From the NCBI GenBank assembly GCA_964572845.1, contig CAZNFX010000010.1, positions 93,706-157,705 on the forward strand: a stretch of 64,000 nucleotides of DNA. Direction: 5' to 3'. Source of the stretch: Bin55 sp964572845. Lineage in GTDB: Bacteria > Pseudomonadota > Gammaproteobacteria > Pseudomonadales > Azotimanducaceae. Numbering within the stretch: the stretch's first letter is position 1; each line of letters opens with the position of its first letter. A model generated the notes under the pieces. It was not told where the DNA came from. It saw only the letters and a program-made list of their open reading frames with translations, and ran no database searches. This document shows positions 15,410-25,200 of the stretch, piece by piece. Position numbers and translations under genes: made by a program.

Positions 15410-16983
15410 ACTGGCGAAAACCAACCATCATTCTGCTTCTACTGCTTCTAGCTGGCGTTGGCATAACTTGGTTGAACGTCGGTCGAACCAACATCGACGC
15501 CATCCAAGTCCAACTTGGCGTGTGGGAAGCCCCGAACGCCAAAGCTCGGTCTGTTGACGACGGTGTCTTGCAAGCGCTAGAGCGTGGTCAGCTCAATGGC
15601 GAGCTTAGACTTAGACTCGACAAGAGAGAGCGCACCGTGCTCCTGGCGCCTTTCCAGATAGACGAATGCGAGGTATCGCAAAAAGACTACGAGCGGTTTG
15701 TTGATTGGACGATGACGCGTTGGAGCGATCCCGACGAAGAACCGCCCGATTGGCTTCGCTCCATGTCCACAGGCCATCGGACGGCAGGAAGGCTGAATTC
15801 GCCGGCGAGCGGCGTCAGTCAGCGGGGCGCATCCCGATATTGCGAAGACGTTGGTGGCAGATTGCCAATGGTAGAGGAATTAGAGGCGGCGGCTAGGGGG
15901 AGCCAAGGTCGCCTCTATCCTTGGGGAAACGAATTCGATGCGGGGCACTGGCCCTACAAAGAACCAGACCGCAATGCACAACAGGAGTGTGGAAGGCATC
16001 CAGCAGCAAGCACCCCCTACGGGGTGCAGGACCTAGCCAACAACGTCATGGAGTGGACCGCTGGAACCATGGACCCGCTTCTGCTGCCGAGTCCTGACCA
16101 ACGACCAGTGGTTGGGGCGCCGCCAGTGCGAACCAATGCGCGGGAACTCTATGCTCTAAGCGCAGCGTGGCTTGCCATAAATATGGATGTGCAAAGTCAT
16201 CATCTTGGCTTCCGCTGCGTCTATGAACTGCCCCCTCCACCCGTTCTGCCGTGGGGTACCCCTGCCGGCACGACCATTTCTCAGCAAGGTGGAGAATACA
16301 CGCTCGGCATTCCCAATCAAGCGCGAGTTGCCAACTTCGTAACCTCGCTGCCGCCTGACAGCGAGGTCTCGCTTACCCGTATGCTGCTCGCGGCGGAAAA
16401 CCAAAAATTTCGCATTCGTGCAGATCGCTGTGAAGTAAGTCGGGAGGACTACAGCAAATTTCTCAACGATCCTCTAGTGAAAGTTGGCCTCTACGGAAAC
16501 GACAACGAGCCAGCTGGGCACTCGTATGAACCCATGAATTGGACACTCCAAATGGAGAAGCCCAAGCTTCCCGTGACCGGAGTAAGCTGGTGGTCGGCTG
16601 ACGCTTTTGCCCGCTGGTCAGGCGGTCGTCTCCCAACAGCAGACGAATGGCGCGCCATAGCATCGGGCACGGAAAAACGGATATTTCCCTGGGGCGATAC
16701 CTACGACCCTGCAGCAGCGGCGACTGGTGACGACGCAGCCGGCAGACTCGTGCCTTGCGACGCCAATGTAAGGGATGTGACTCGGGAAGGAATCCGTCAC
16801 TTGGCCGGAAACGTTTCCGAGTGGACCCGCTCCGTCTCGCTGGATGGTGGATCCGTTGTCATGTGGGCACAGGGTGGAAATTGGATGTTGCCCGGCGAAG
16901 ACACCGCGCGCACAACCTTTGGACGCAAAGTCCCTCTCAATCACCGGACGGAAACCATAGGATTCAGGGTGGTCTACGACTAG
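15406..16983 (+). CDS. Membrane-anchored protein with two FGE-sulfatase (SUMF1/EgtB/PvdO-like) domains
   Basis: 525 residues, ATGA-coupled to the previous gene. After one N-terminal transmembrane anchor (about 6-23) come two formylglycine-generating-enzyme-like domains. Domain 1 (about 75-273) shows 'FQIDECEVSQKDYERF', 'GGRLPMVEELEAAARG', 'YPWGNEFD', 'LANNVMEWTAG' and 'HHLGFRCVY'. Domain 2 (about 295-525) shows 'RADRCEVSREDYSKF', 'PVTGVSWWSADAFARW', 'GGRLPTADEWRAIASG', 'FPWGD', 'LAGNVSEWT' and 'IGFRVVYD'. The two active cysteines of true FGE are not evident, so these are probably binding or structural modules in the periplasm rather than sulfatase activators; no sulfatase gene is present. As last gene of the operon it may be the part that touches the envelope target. 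Confidence 0.88.
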   Translation: MNWRKPTIILLLLLLAGVGITWLNVGRTNIDAIQVQLGVWEAPNAKARSVDDGVLQALERGQLNGELRLRLDKRERTVLLAPFQIDECEVSQKDYERFVDWTMTRWSDPDEEPPDWLRSMSTGHRTAGRLNSPASGVSQRGASRYCEDVGGRLPMVEELEAAARGSQGRLYPWGNEFDAGHWPYKEPDRNAQQECGRHPAASTPYGVQDLANNVMEWTAGTMDPLLLPSPDQRPVVGAPPVRTNARELYALSAAWLAINMDVQSHHLGFRCVYELPPPPVLPWGTPAGTTISQQGGEYTLGIPNQARVANFVTSLPPDSEVSLTRMLLAAENQKFRIRADRCEVSREDYSKFLNDPLVKVGLYGNDNEPAGHSYEPMNWTLQMEKPKLPVTGVSWWSADAFARWSGGRLPTADEWRAIASGTEKRIFPWGDTYDPAAAATGDDAAGRLVPCDANVRDVTREGIRHLAGNVSEWTRSVSLDGGSVVMWAQGGNWMLPGEDTARTTFGRKVPLNHRTETIGFRVVYD

Positions 16984-17280
16984 ACCCATACGATTGCTGC
17001 GTCGCACAGAGAATAGCCTGCACATCCACCTGCCACCACTCGATTGTTGAGAGTGTCCCCGACCATGCTGCGTATTAGTCCGGTTGTCATCTAGGATTCG
17101 AATTACCAGAAACCTGGCTTCGCAACAAACATCCACTAAATAAGAGCACAATCGCTAAAGGATCGTAGAACCCCGCTGGAGGAATCCATATTTACCGTTG
17201 GAAATAGCCGACAACAAGCTCGGGCAACCGAGTATCATGGAAACTCGTCGCTCTCAAGCGTATAGGCACAACATCGTCAC
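16984..17280 (+). other. Intergenic stretch, no gene seen
   Basis: 297 bases between the FGE-domain gene and the TPR/TonB gene. No reading frame of credible composition, no strong terminator and no clear promoter were seen on either strand. A GGAGGAATCC stretch at 17179-17188 looks like a ribosome-binding site but has no matching start. Confidence 0.4.
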
Positions 17281-18579
17281 GTGGCTTTGCGTAAACATTC
17301 TGCAGCTCCGACGTTCAAAACTAAACCGTTTGCAAGGCTGCTTCTCGCAACATGCATCGTGCTTGTCCATTCGCAATCGCTTGCAAGCCAGTCCAACCCA
17401 AGTCCTTCACCAGAGGTAGATTCTTCAATCACTCAGCCCGATCTCGTGACTTTACGAGACCGTATTAATGCAGGTGAAGCAACCGAGGCAATCTCCATCC
17501 TTGAAGCTAATATTGATGATGTGTTGAAGGAGTCGAGTCCTTACGATGCGAAGCTCATCGACATGTACCTATTGCTTGGCGACGCCAACTATCATCTCGA
17601 TCAGTACGCGAATGCACTAAGTGCATATAGTCTGGCATCCGACGTTTCAAGAATCGCCAACGGGCTGTACTCACCTTCACATATCGGAATTGCCTATCGA
17701 GAAGCGAACATGCTTGCTCGTATGGGAGCGTGGCAGTCCGCCAACAATCGGCACGAATATGCATACAGCATTGTTTTGCGCGAATACGACGACAAAACGG
17801 ATCCGCGACGCATTCAAGGCCAGATACGACTCGTGGAATGGTATGAATCCACGAGAAAATTTCGCGCTGCGCTGGTGCTGTATGACGACCTTCGTTCACA
17901 TGTGATGAAACACTATCCTCCCGCGCACCCGTTCGCCCTTGCAGTGCGCCGCAACTATGTCCACGCAGTTCGAGAAACCACTTTTCCAATGCCAACGACC
18001 AAGATTGCCCCTAGGTTCAGACCCCAAGTGCCTGGTTGGGAGCCAGAACCCTTTCGTCGTCGCTTGAGCAACTACGAACTCGGCAAGAATGAGCTGAAGA
18101 GCATAGGCCACATCGTTCTCACCAATCCAACATCCACCGATGAGGAACGGGCTTCGGCTCTCTTGGACCTCGCCGACTGGCATGTGCTGTTTAATCGGCC
18201 CCATAAGGGAATCCAGCTCTATCGAGAAGCTTGGGAACTGCTCGAATCTACACCCGAATTGCTCGAGCAAGCGTTTGCTGAGCCTCATCTCATCCACATG
18301 AATGTGACTCGTTCATGGGTAAGTCCTGAGCGGCTGGAAAGGGAGCAGATACGAGCTGGTGTCGTACGACTGGCTTTGCACATCAACAATCGCGGAACTG
18401 TGGTTGGCCGCAAGACTGTCGCGACAGCACCTGACAACCGCATGGAGTACCGGGTACGAGTGATCGCAGAACGCGCAAAGTACCGACCAGCGTTCAAAGA
18501 CGGCGAATCCGTACGCGCCCGCGGCGTACCATTCGTGTACAACTACGCTCTATCCAGTTCCGTTCGTTCGCAACGCTAG
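17281..18579 (+). CDS. Secreted TPR-like protein with TonB-type C-terminal domain
   Basis: 432 residues from a GTG start; no in-frame ATG exists near the signal peptide ('PFARLLLATCIVLVHSQSLAS'). Residues about 55-345 look like helical TPR repeats ('YLLLGDANYHLDQYANALSAY', 'LVEWYESTRKFRAALVLYDD' in part, 'LLDLADWHVLFNRPHKGIQLY'). The last ~80 residues have the layout of the TonB C-terminal fold: 'GVVRLALHINNRGTVVGRK', then 'AERAKYRPAFKDGESVRARGV' shortened here, matching the common 'WRYRP...DG..V.A..V' ending. Such TPR-TonB_C proteins are frequent in marine gammaproteobacteria and lack the cytoplasmic anchor of true TonB. It lies between the ExbB-like operon and a TonB-dependent receptor, which may or may not be functional linkage. 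Confidence 0.75.
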   Translation: MALRKHSAAPTFKTKPFARLLLATCIVLVHSQSLASQSNPSPSPEVDSSITQPDLVTLRDRINAGEATEAISILEANIDDVLKESSPYDAKLIDMYLLLGDANYHLDQYANALSAYSLASDVSRIANGLYSPSHIGIAYREANMLARMGAWQSANNRHEYAYSIVLREYDDKTDPRRIQGQIRLVEWYESTRKFRAALVLYDDLRSHVMKHYPPAHPFALAVRRNYVHAVRETTFPMPTTKIAPRFRPQVPGWEPEPFRRRLSNYELGKNELKSIGHIVLTNPTSTDEERASALLDLADWHVLFNRPHKGIQLYREAWELLESTPELLEQAFAEPHLIHMNVTRSWVSPERLEREQIRAGVVRLALHINNRGTVVGRKTVATAPDNRMEYRVRVIAERAKYRPAFKDGESVRARGVPFVYNYALSSSVRSQR

Positions 18580-18612
18580 TCATATGCGCTCATAGGAACC
18601 AGTCCTCCTATC

Positions 18613-19473
18613 TTGCTCGCCAATGTGCATATACTTGAGAACTTCCCTATAAAGACGGTATCGCTTCCGTTGAATTCTCATCGAGCAAAATGGTTCGCTT
18701 GTGTGGCTACTGCGGCGTTCGCAATCTTGACAAGCGACGTGTTGCTCCAAGCCTCAGAAGCCAACGCCGACTCGCTGTCTGATGAGCAAGCCGCGCTTCT
18801 TGAATTGCTTTCGGCTTGCGAGAAGATTGAAGACGACGCTACGCGTCAACGTTGCTACGAAATTGCCCTAAAGGACGACCAAGACGAGGACATCTCGAGT
18901 GCCGATATCGAGAAGATCTTGGAAGAGCTCAAAGAGGAGGGCATTTCCGAGAACGTCGAGCAAATCTCAAAGCCACAATCAGGGCCGGAGGAATCGCCCG
19001 ACATCCCGCCACTCCCGGAAGAGGAAACCACCAACGAACCCACAAAGAAACGTGGCCTATTTGGACGACTCGCACGAGCAGTAACCTCACCCATCCGTGC
19101 GGTGATGCCACAGGGCTCCGATAGCAGGAAAGACAAACCGAGTGACGAAGGAAGTGAGCAGACGGACACGGCGGAGGAACCTCCGGGAACGGCGTCGTGG
19201 GATGCGGTAGTTGTACGTACAGGCAGACTGGATCAAAACGTCCATCTCGTGCTTATGGACGACGACAAGCTGTTTGAGTACATCTGTCCGCCAAACCTTC
19301 GGTTTCGGAAAGACGACACGCTTACTGTAATTCACGTCGATACGTGGTTGACCGAGAGCTACAGACTCGATGGACCACGGGGACCAATTCAGGATGCCCA
19401 TCTAATTCCATGTCATAGAGAAGATAGGAAAGGCAACGTCAAGCGCAAATGCGAGCTCATGGGAATCGACTAA
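18613..19473 (+). CDS. Secreted acidic protein of unknown function
   Basis: 286 residues if the TTG at 18613 is used. A GTG at 18625 or a TTG at 18670 are alternatives, and the last gives the most normal signal peptide (KWFACVATAAFAILTS, cleavage near 'EANADS'). The mature protein starts with a helix holding a Cys pair ('LLSACEKIEDDATRQRCYEI'), continues with a long acidic, Pro/Glu-rich linker with a short basic island ('KKRGLFGRLARAVTSPIRA'), and ends in a small globular domain with two or three more Cys ('FEYICPPNLRF', 'LIPCHRED', 'KRKCELMG'). No family recognised. It follows the TPR/TonB gene by 33 bases and probably shares its transcript. Confidence 0.6.
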   Translation: MLANVHILENFPIKTVSLPLNSHRAKWFACVATAAFAILTSDVLLQASEANADSLSDEQAALLELLSACEKIEDDATRQRCYEIALKDDQDEDISSADIEKILEELKEEGISENVEQISKPQSGPEESPDIPPLPEEETTNEPTKKRGLFGRLARAVTSPIRAVMPQGSDSRKDKPSDEGSEQTDTAEEPPGTASWDAVVVRTGRLDQNVHLVLMDDDKLFEYICPPNLRFRKDDTLTVIHVDTWLTESYRLDGPRGPIQDAHLIPCHREDRKGNVKRKCELMGID

Positions 19474-19733
19474 TTCGCATTCCACTAGTAACGAGCGACC
19501 ACAGAGAAGATTGATTCAGTTGCACAAAAGCAAACTCACTGACAGCTGTTGCGTTGCATCGCAATTGATTCAATGTCTTGGGTTGCGAAATTCAACCCAA
19601 ATATCCCACTAGTCGTTCGATTTTTGATAAAGTGTCCACATGGAAATCTCGCATGAAGGAGAAGTACGCCTGCGACAAGGAGTTTGTCGCTACATCTCCC
19701 GTGCATGCGGAGCTAGAACTGAGGCAAAACACT

Positions 19734-22700
19734 ATGTTTAGAAGATTCCTTAGAACATCCACCATTGCGTGGTTGATGATGTCGCTTGTTCTCTCAATGT
19801 CGCTGGTCACATGGGCACAAGAAACTGACGAAGACGAAGACGAGGACGAAGTCGAGCAAGCAGAGGGAGAGACTCCAGTTGCTGCAGATTCCGACGACGA
19901 CATTGAAGTGATGATCGTCACCGGATCGAGGCTGAAGCGAACAACGTATACCAACATATCTCCCCTTCAGATCATTACGGCTGAAGTGGAGCGAGAGGCC
20001 GGTCTTGTTGAATCTTCCGAAATATTGCAGAAATCAACCCAAACCAGCGGACAACAGATTGACCTTACATTCACGGGATATGTCCTTGATGACGGTCCCG
20101 CGGCATCAACCGTAGCCCTTCGCGGTCTAGACCCTGAACGAACGCTCATTCTCATCAACGGACGCAGACTGGCTGCAGCCGGCGTCGAGGGAGCACCTAG
20201 CAACCCTGACCTGAATTTGGTACCGGGGATACTTGTTCAGCAATATGAACTGCTATTGGACGGAGCTTCGTCGGTCTACGGTTCCGATGCAATAGCTGGC
20301 GTCGCGAACATTATTTTGCGTAAGGACTTCGATGGTATCGAAATTGATGTCTTTGCAGATCGCGACAACTATGCTGGCACCTTTGGCAGAAACATTGCGC
20401 TAATGTGGGGCCAGAACTACGACCGTGGTTTCTTTGGCATGGGCGCAACCTACAACTTCAGCCAAGAAGTCACGGCCGCTGATGCGCCTCATACTGCGGG
20501 TTGTACGGAAGAAGCTGAAATCACGACGGATGGCGAAGTCCGAACCAAGAGCTTGTGGTTCGAGCACTGGTACGGGATGGATTGGGATGAATGCGGATAC
20601 CCCGGATTGCACGGCAACTGGGTTACTAGAGTCCCCTTTGCGGGCCTGCTGTTCTCCACACCAGGGCAATCGAATGGGGGATGGAACGACTTCTCCATGT
20701 CGCGAATCCGGCTTGGTGGACGGTGGTTCTGGACCGACGAAGATGCCGATGGCTTCAATGACGTGTCCTGGCGACCCTACATACGCGACGCCAACGAGCA
20801 GTACAGAACGCTTTATCCCCAATTCCACCGTGTGAACTTCATGTCTTACGGTGAGTACACATTTGAAGGCGAAGCCAATATCACGCCATTCTACGAAGTA
20901 CTCTACGGTAAGCGTTCCACTGTGCACAATGGCGGCGGCTACCAGCTATTCCCCGTCTTGCACCCACTTAGCCCTTACAACATCTGCAATCCCTTCGGAC
21001 TTATTGGAGTCGATTGCGGATTGGCGTTCAACGAGTTCTTGGCAAAGCAGTCGTTTCGAGATGCGGTCATTCAAGTGTTTGGATGCGACCCGGGGCCCGG
21101 CGGATCTTGTGATCAATCTGTCGCTCCATTGGGACCGTGGCCAGTGCAGCCAGTGGTTGTAATCGAAGGTGACCGAAACATCACCCATGTGGACGTTGCG
21201 CAGTGGCGGTACGTTGGAGGTGTTCGTTTTGACATCCCGTTCCTAAACAGTGGATCGAGGGCAAATTGGAGTGGTGAACTCTATCTGGCATTTTCCGACT
21301 CTTCTGGAGAGACTCATCGAGAAGGAGTAATGGAAGACCGATTCGAACTTTCCCTAGGAAACTACTCGCAATTTGGCATTCCCTGCCAGGATGACTTCGG
21401 CATCGTGACGGATCCCAAAGACTTCGCGGGATGTGTTCCTGTCAACCTGTTTGCACCCAGCGTTCTTTCGCCTGACATGCAAGGGAGCTTTGCTACGCAA
21501 CAGGAACGTGACTATCTGTTCGGCGTACGCGCTTTCGACACACAGATTGAACAAACAATCTTGTCGTACTACATGACGGGGGACGTATTTGATCTGCAGG
21601 GCGGCCCGGTAGCCACAGGCCTAGGGTTCGAGTATCGCGAAGATGTGATTGCGTCCATTCCAAACGACGTGGCCGCCGAAGGCAAGTTCTGGGGGTTCTC
21701 GGCCGATCAAGGTGCCGAAGGTGAGAAGTACATCAGGGAGGTTTTTGCCGAAGTGGAACTGCCACTAATGGGCAACATGCGCTTCGCTGATGAATTCACG
21801 ATGAACCTGTCGACCAGACATACCGACGACGAGTTTGCAGGACGCGCTTGGACCTGGTCGGGCAAGATCGCCTACCGGCCTGCTTCTTCGTTGTTGATTC
21901 GAGCAACCAAAGGCACGTCATACCGAGGTCCCAACCTGCGGAACTTGTTCCTAAAGGCTCAAACTGGCTTCCTGACATTAGGTGATCCGTGCTTCATTCC
22001 TAGTGCTGCTATCGATCCCGTCACAGGTGAGTACATACCCGAACAAGATCAACGCGAGGAGCACGTGCTCGAGAATTGCCGCAATAACGGCGCCGATCCG
22101 TTCGTGTTGAGAGGCTTTGGAGCCTACAGCGTCGAGATAGCCGCTGGGGGCGCACTTGACCTGCTTCCGGAGACTGCGGTCTCAGAAACCTACGGATTCA
22201 GTTTCGAGCAGCCATTCACGAATGCCTTCGACCTCGCTGTCGGCGCCAACATCTATAAGATTGAAGTCGACGACACGATCATCGAACCGAGCGCTAGTTT
22301 CATCATCAGCGACTGCTACAACTCTCGAACGTTGAATAGTCCATACTGTCAGCGAATTACACGTTCGACCGATCCCAACAATCCCATAATGACCTATATC
22401 CATCAGGGATTTATCAATCGTGATAACGAAACTGTGCGAGGCATTGACTTCAATATCGCGTTTACTGACACGGTTACTCTCCTTGATCGGCCGATCTTGG
22501 TGTCTCTCGACTACATCGGCCACAAGCTATTGGAACGATCCACGATAACCATTACGGAAATTGAAGATCGTCAGGAATTCGTATCCGAGTGGGCTTACCA
22601 TCGATATCGCCATCGCTTCGTGGCCTCTGCCTCGTTCAATCAAATGCGAGTTCAGTTGAGCACGCGGATTCTTGGTACCCAGGACCAAGACGATCGCTTT

Positions 22701-23009
22701 GAAGATGCTTTTGGTTCAGTTCCAAGCTTTCAGTCCGACACCTGCCTTGGCCCAACCGAGGGGGATGTAGAGTGCCGAGACATCGGCGCCTCGCGGGGGA
22801 TCTATGCCACTCATACCCTTTCGTTCTCAATTGCGCGGCCAACCTGGACTGCGAGTGCGGGAATTAGGAATATTACCGACGAGGAACCTCCCTTTGTGGA
22901 TGAGACAGAAGTGTTCTCGTGGAGCAATACACCCTTGGGTGTCGGCTATGACCTCATGGGGCGTGCTGTCTATGGGAGCTTCACATTTCGTCTTGGTGCA
23001 GGTCTGTAG
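19734..23009 (+). CDS. TonB-dependent outer-membrane receptor
   Basis: 1091 residues from the ATG at 19734, which has a GAGG upstream and gives a normal signal peptide (RRFLRTSTIAWLMMSLVLSM, ending 'TWAQ'). A very acidic stretch (about 30-55) comes before the plug domain, which carries 'VTGSRLKRTTYTNISPLQII', 'STVALRGLDPERTLILINGRR' in part, and 'LLDGASSVYGSDAIAGVANII'. The rest is the 22-strand barrel, ending in 'VYGSFTFRLGAGL'. This subtype of large TonB receptors is common in marine gammaproteobacteria and often imports peptides or glycans. The S9 peptidase gene follows directly. A Rho-independent terminator stands behind the gene. Confidence 0.93.
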   Translation: MFRRFLRTSTIAWLMMSLVLSMSLVTWAQETDEDEDEDEVEQAEGETPVAADSDDDIEVMIVTGSRLKRTTYTNISPLQIITAEVEREAGLVESSEILQKSTQTSGQQIDLTFTGYVLDDGPAASTVALRGLDPERTLILINGRRLAAAGVEGAPSNPDLNLVPGILVQQYELLLDGASSVYGSDAIAGVANIILRKDFDGIEIDVFADRDNYAGTFGRNIALMWGQNYDRGFFGMGATYNFSQEVTAADAPHTAGCTEEAEITTDGEVRTKSLWFEHWYGMDWDECGYPGLHGNWVTRVPFAGLLFSTPGQSNGGWNDFSMSRIRLGGRWFWTDEDADGFNDVSWRPYIRDANEQYRTLYPQFHRVNFMSYGEYTFEGEANITPFYEVLYGKRSTVHNGGGYQLFPVLHPLSPYNICNPFGLIGVDCGLAFNEFLAKQSFRDAVIQVFGCDPGPGGSCDQSVAPLGPWPVQPVVVIEGDRNITHVDVAQWRYVGGVRFDIPFLNSGSRANWSGELYLAFSDSSGETHREGVMEDRFELSLGNYSQFGIPCQDDFGIVTDPKDFAGCVPVNLFAPSVLSPDMQGSFATQQERDYLFGVRAFDTQIEQTILSYYMTGDVFDLQGGPVATGLGFEYREDVIASIPNDVAAEGKFWGFSADQGAEGEKYIREVFAEVELPLMGNMRFADEFTMNLSTRHTDDEFAGRAWTWSGKIAYRPASSLLIRATKGTSYRGPNLRNLFLKAQTGFLTLGDPCFIPSAAIDPVTGEYIPEQDQREEHVLENCRNNGADPFVLRGFGAYSVEIAAGGALDLLPETAVSETYGFSFEQPFTNAFDLAVGANIYKIEVDDTIIEPSASFIISDCYNSRTLNSPYCQRITRSTDPNNPIMTYIHQGFINRDNETVRGIDFNIAFTDTVTLLDRPILVSLDYIGHKLLERSTITITEIEDRQEFVSEWAYHRYRHRFVASASFNQMRVQLSTRILGTQDQDDRFEDAFGSVPSFQSDTCLGPTEGDVECRDIGASRGIYATHTLSFSIARPTWTASAGIRNITDEEPPFVDETEVFSWSNTPLGVGYDLMGRAVYGSFTFRLGAGL

Positions 23010-23042
23010 TGCTTGATCGGTACGACTGAAATGTAATAGAAC

Positions 23043-23092
23043 AACGGCTCTGCTGTCTCGACGATAGTCCTGCGGAGAGCCGTTTTTCTATT
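23043..23092 (+). terminator. Rho-independent terminator behind the TonB receptor gene
   Basis: AACGGCTCT (23043-23051) pairs without mismatch with AGAGCCGTT (23076-23084), followed by a T-rich run (TTTTTCTATTTTT with the last paired bases). The loop is long, 24 bases. Confidence 0.8.
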
Positions 23093-23123
23093 TTTGACAT
23101 CTAGTTCAATTGCGACAATCCCA

Positions 23124-25121
23124 ATGAAAAACCTGAAGTGCAATCTCCTACTGTGTTTTCTGCTTCTCGGATGTTTGGCATTAGTAGCCAGCGAAGAAGA
23201 AACTGATGTCTCCGAAGAGGCCCTCCAACCCTATCCACCAGAAGTCTGGGCTGCAAATCCCAACATTCGGTCCGTCCGAGTATCTCCAAACGGAAAGTAC
23301 CTGAGCATGTTGCGTTTCGAAGATCCGCGAAGGCTATCTGGACCCTTCATCGAAGTGTTCGATATCACAGGTTCGGAAACCATGGAACTCGTGCATCGGC
23401 AGCGGTCCGATCCAATGCACATTCAAAGTTACTCCTGGATTAGCGACTCGACCTTCGTCATGACTCTGAGGCAACAGGTTCGTCGTCAAACGGAGGGATT
23501 CAACCGCGGAGTGTTCGAGTACCAGGTAGCCTTAGTCGACGTTGCCAAAAAAGCAATCAAGGACTTTGGTGCTGGGTCGGGAGGAGTGGTCCACATTCTT
23601 CCAGAACAACCCAACAAGATCATGACTGCGGTTCAGGAAGGAGAGGCCTACAGAAGCAGAATGGCTTCTGCGTATCGGCCGCAAGCCTTTTACGAGCTCG
23701 ATCTCGAAACGGGCAACAAGAAATTGCTGCTGCGGGCTCGATTGGCTCAATACTCAATGAACTTTGATCGTTTGGGCAATCCTGAGCACGCCACAGGGTA
23801 TGACGAAAGTACAAACGAAATGGTTTTCTACTACCGCCCTGAGGGCTCCACCGGATGGAAAGAGTACTTCAGGCTGAGTGAGGACTCGTTTGAACGGTTC
23901 CAGCCTGTCGGCAGGGATCCAGCCGCCGAGGACCATGTCTTTGTGATCGCCCACAATGGAAATGACATGGCCGGATTCTGGTCGTACGATGCGGCGAACA
24001 AGGAATTTGCAGAATTGCTGTTTCGACGCGCGGACGTTGACGGACTTGCACCCATCTATCACACCAATACATGGAATCACACGAGAGAAGTAACTGGAAT
24101 TCAGTACTTTACGGATAAACGCCATCGAATCTACTTGGATGAACGAGAAGGAAGCATAAATCTCCAACTGCAAGATCTCATACCTAATTCGGGCTCCGTA
24201 GACATTATCAGCCAATCTAAGGATGGAAATGTAATGGTGATCTACAACACCAGTCCTCGCGATCCCGGTACGTATTTTCTCCTCAATAAGGGCCAGCTAA
24301 CCGTCTTGGGCAGTATTGCCCCCGACATCGATAGCTCACGACTTGCGGAGGTTCGCTACATAAAGTACAAATCCGACGATGGGCTCGAAATTCCTGCCTA
24401 TGTGACCGTTCCGCAAGGCGAGCCGCCTTTTCCGCTCGTAGTTTTTCCCCATGGCGGACCCCATGTCTCGGAGACGATCACTTACGATCCGTGGGCGCAA
24501 ATGCTTGCTAACCACGGTTATCTGGTCCTACAACCACAGTATCGAGGTTCGCAGAACTACGGCATTTCCTTCTACAGGGCAAGCTTCACTCCTTCAAGCC
24601 AAGCCGGTCGCTTGATGCAAGCTGACAAGGATGCTGGTGCTCTCTATCTCGTCGAGCAGAAATTAGCCGATCCGGACCGAATGGCGATGGCGGGATGGTC
24701 GTATGGTGGGTATGCCGCATTGATCGCCGCCACGCGCGACCCGCAAATTTATCAATGCGTGATTGCCGGTGCGGCGGTCGCTGATCCCGTCATGCAGCTG
24801 AACAACTACCGATATCAACTTTCGGGTGCACAGGAAAAGGAACAGCTCGGAACCTGGCTAACGGCGGTATCACCGACAGATGAAGCAGAGAAGGTCAACG
24901 TACCCATGCTGCTGGTACACGGTGATGTCGACCCGCGCGTTTCCATCGACCACGTGACACGCTACCGACGCGAATTGGACAAGCACGAAAAGGTTTACGA
25001 ATACATCGAGCTTCCCAATGCATCGCACTTCTACAACACGCTGAACTATCGCCATCGCGAGACTTTCTATTCGGCCATGCTGCGCTTTCTAGAAGACGAT
25101 TGTGGTCCAGATGGGCTTTAG
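23124..25121 (+). CDS. S9-family prolyl oligopeptidase-type peptidase, exported
   Basis: 665 residues from the ATG at 23124, which begins a signal peptide (LKCNLLLCFLLLGCLALVAS). The 'LLGC' could be a lipobox, so the protein may be a lipoprotein. The N-terminal ~400 residues form the seven-bladed propeller; the C-terminal hydrolase domain has the nucleophile Ser526 in GWSYGG, 'VFPHGGPH' near its start, the acid in 'VHGDVDPRVS' and the His in 'LPNASHFYN'. This places it with the acylaminoacyl-peptidase / DPP-IV-like S9 enzymes that trim oligopeptides. The gene follows a receptor of the kind that takes up peptides, suggesting uptake followed by periplasmic cleavage. Confidence 0.93.
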   Translation: MKNLKCNLLLCFLLLGCLALVASEEETDVSEEALQPYPPEVWAANPNIRSVRVSPNGKYLSMLRFEDPRRLSGPFIEVFDITGSETMELVHRQRSDPMHIQSYSWISDSTFVMTLRQQVRRQTEGFNRGVFEYQVALVDVAKKAIKDFGAGSGGVVHILPEQPNKIMTAVQEGEAYRSRMASAYRPQAFYELDLETGNKKLLLRARLAQYSMNFDRLGNPEHATGYDESTNEMVFYYRPEGSTGWKEYFRLSEDSFERFQPVGRDPAAEDHVFVIAHNGNDMAGFWSYDAANKEFAELLFRRADVDGLAPIYHTNTWNHTREVTGIQYFTDKRHRIYLDEREGSINLQLQDLIPNSGSVDIISQSKDGNVMVIYNTSPRDPGTYFLLNKGQLTVLGSIAPDIDSSRLAEVRYIKYKSDDGLEIPAYVTVPQGEPPFPLVVFPHGGPHVSETITYDPWAQMLANHGYLVLQPQYRGSQNYGISFYRASFTPSSQAGRLMQADKDAGALYLVEQKLADPDRMAMAGWSYGGYAALIAATRDPQIYQCVIAGAAVADPVMQLNNYRYQLSGAQEKEQLGTWLTAVSPTDEAEKVNVPMLLVHGDVDPRVSIDHVTRYRRELDKHEKVYEYIELPNASHFYNTLNYRHRETFYSAMLRFLEDDCGPDGL

Positions 25122-25141
25122 GTATATTCACTAGCGCAAAC

Positions 25142-25179
25142 AAAAAAGCGGGCACATTTCTCAATGCGCCCGCTTTTTT
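25142..25179. terminator. Bidirectional Rho-independent terminator
   Basis: AAAAAAGCGGGC (25142-25153) and GCCCGCTTTTTT (25168-25179) form a perfect 12-base-pair inverted repeat around a 14-base loop. With A and T runs on both sides it can stop transcription from both strands, serving the convergent peptidase (plus) and hsp20 (minus) genes. Confidence 0.92.
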
Positions 25180-25200
25180 CCAGCTGTTGGACCGCTTGCT

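Noticed and set aside
13116..16983. Zorya-type (ZorAB) anti-phage defence system
   Set aside because: There is no OmpA-like peptidoglycan-binding domain, no helicase or nuclease partner, and the FGE protein is not part of any Zorya type I know.
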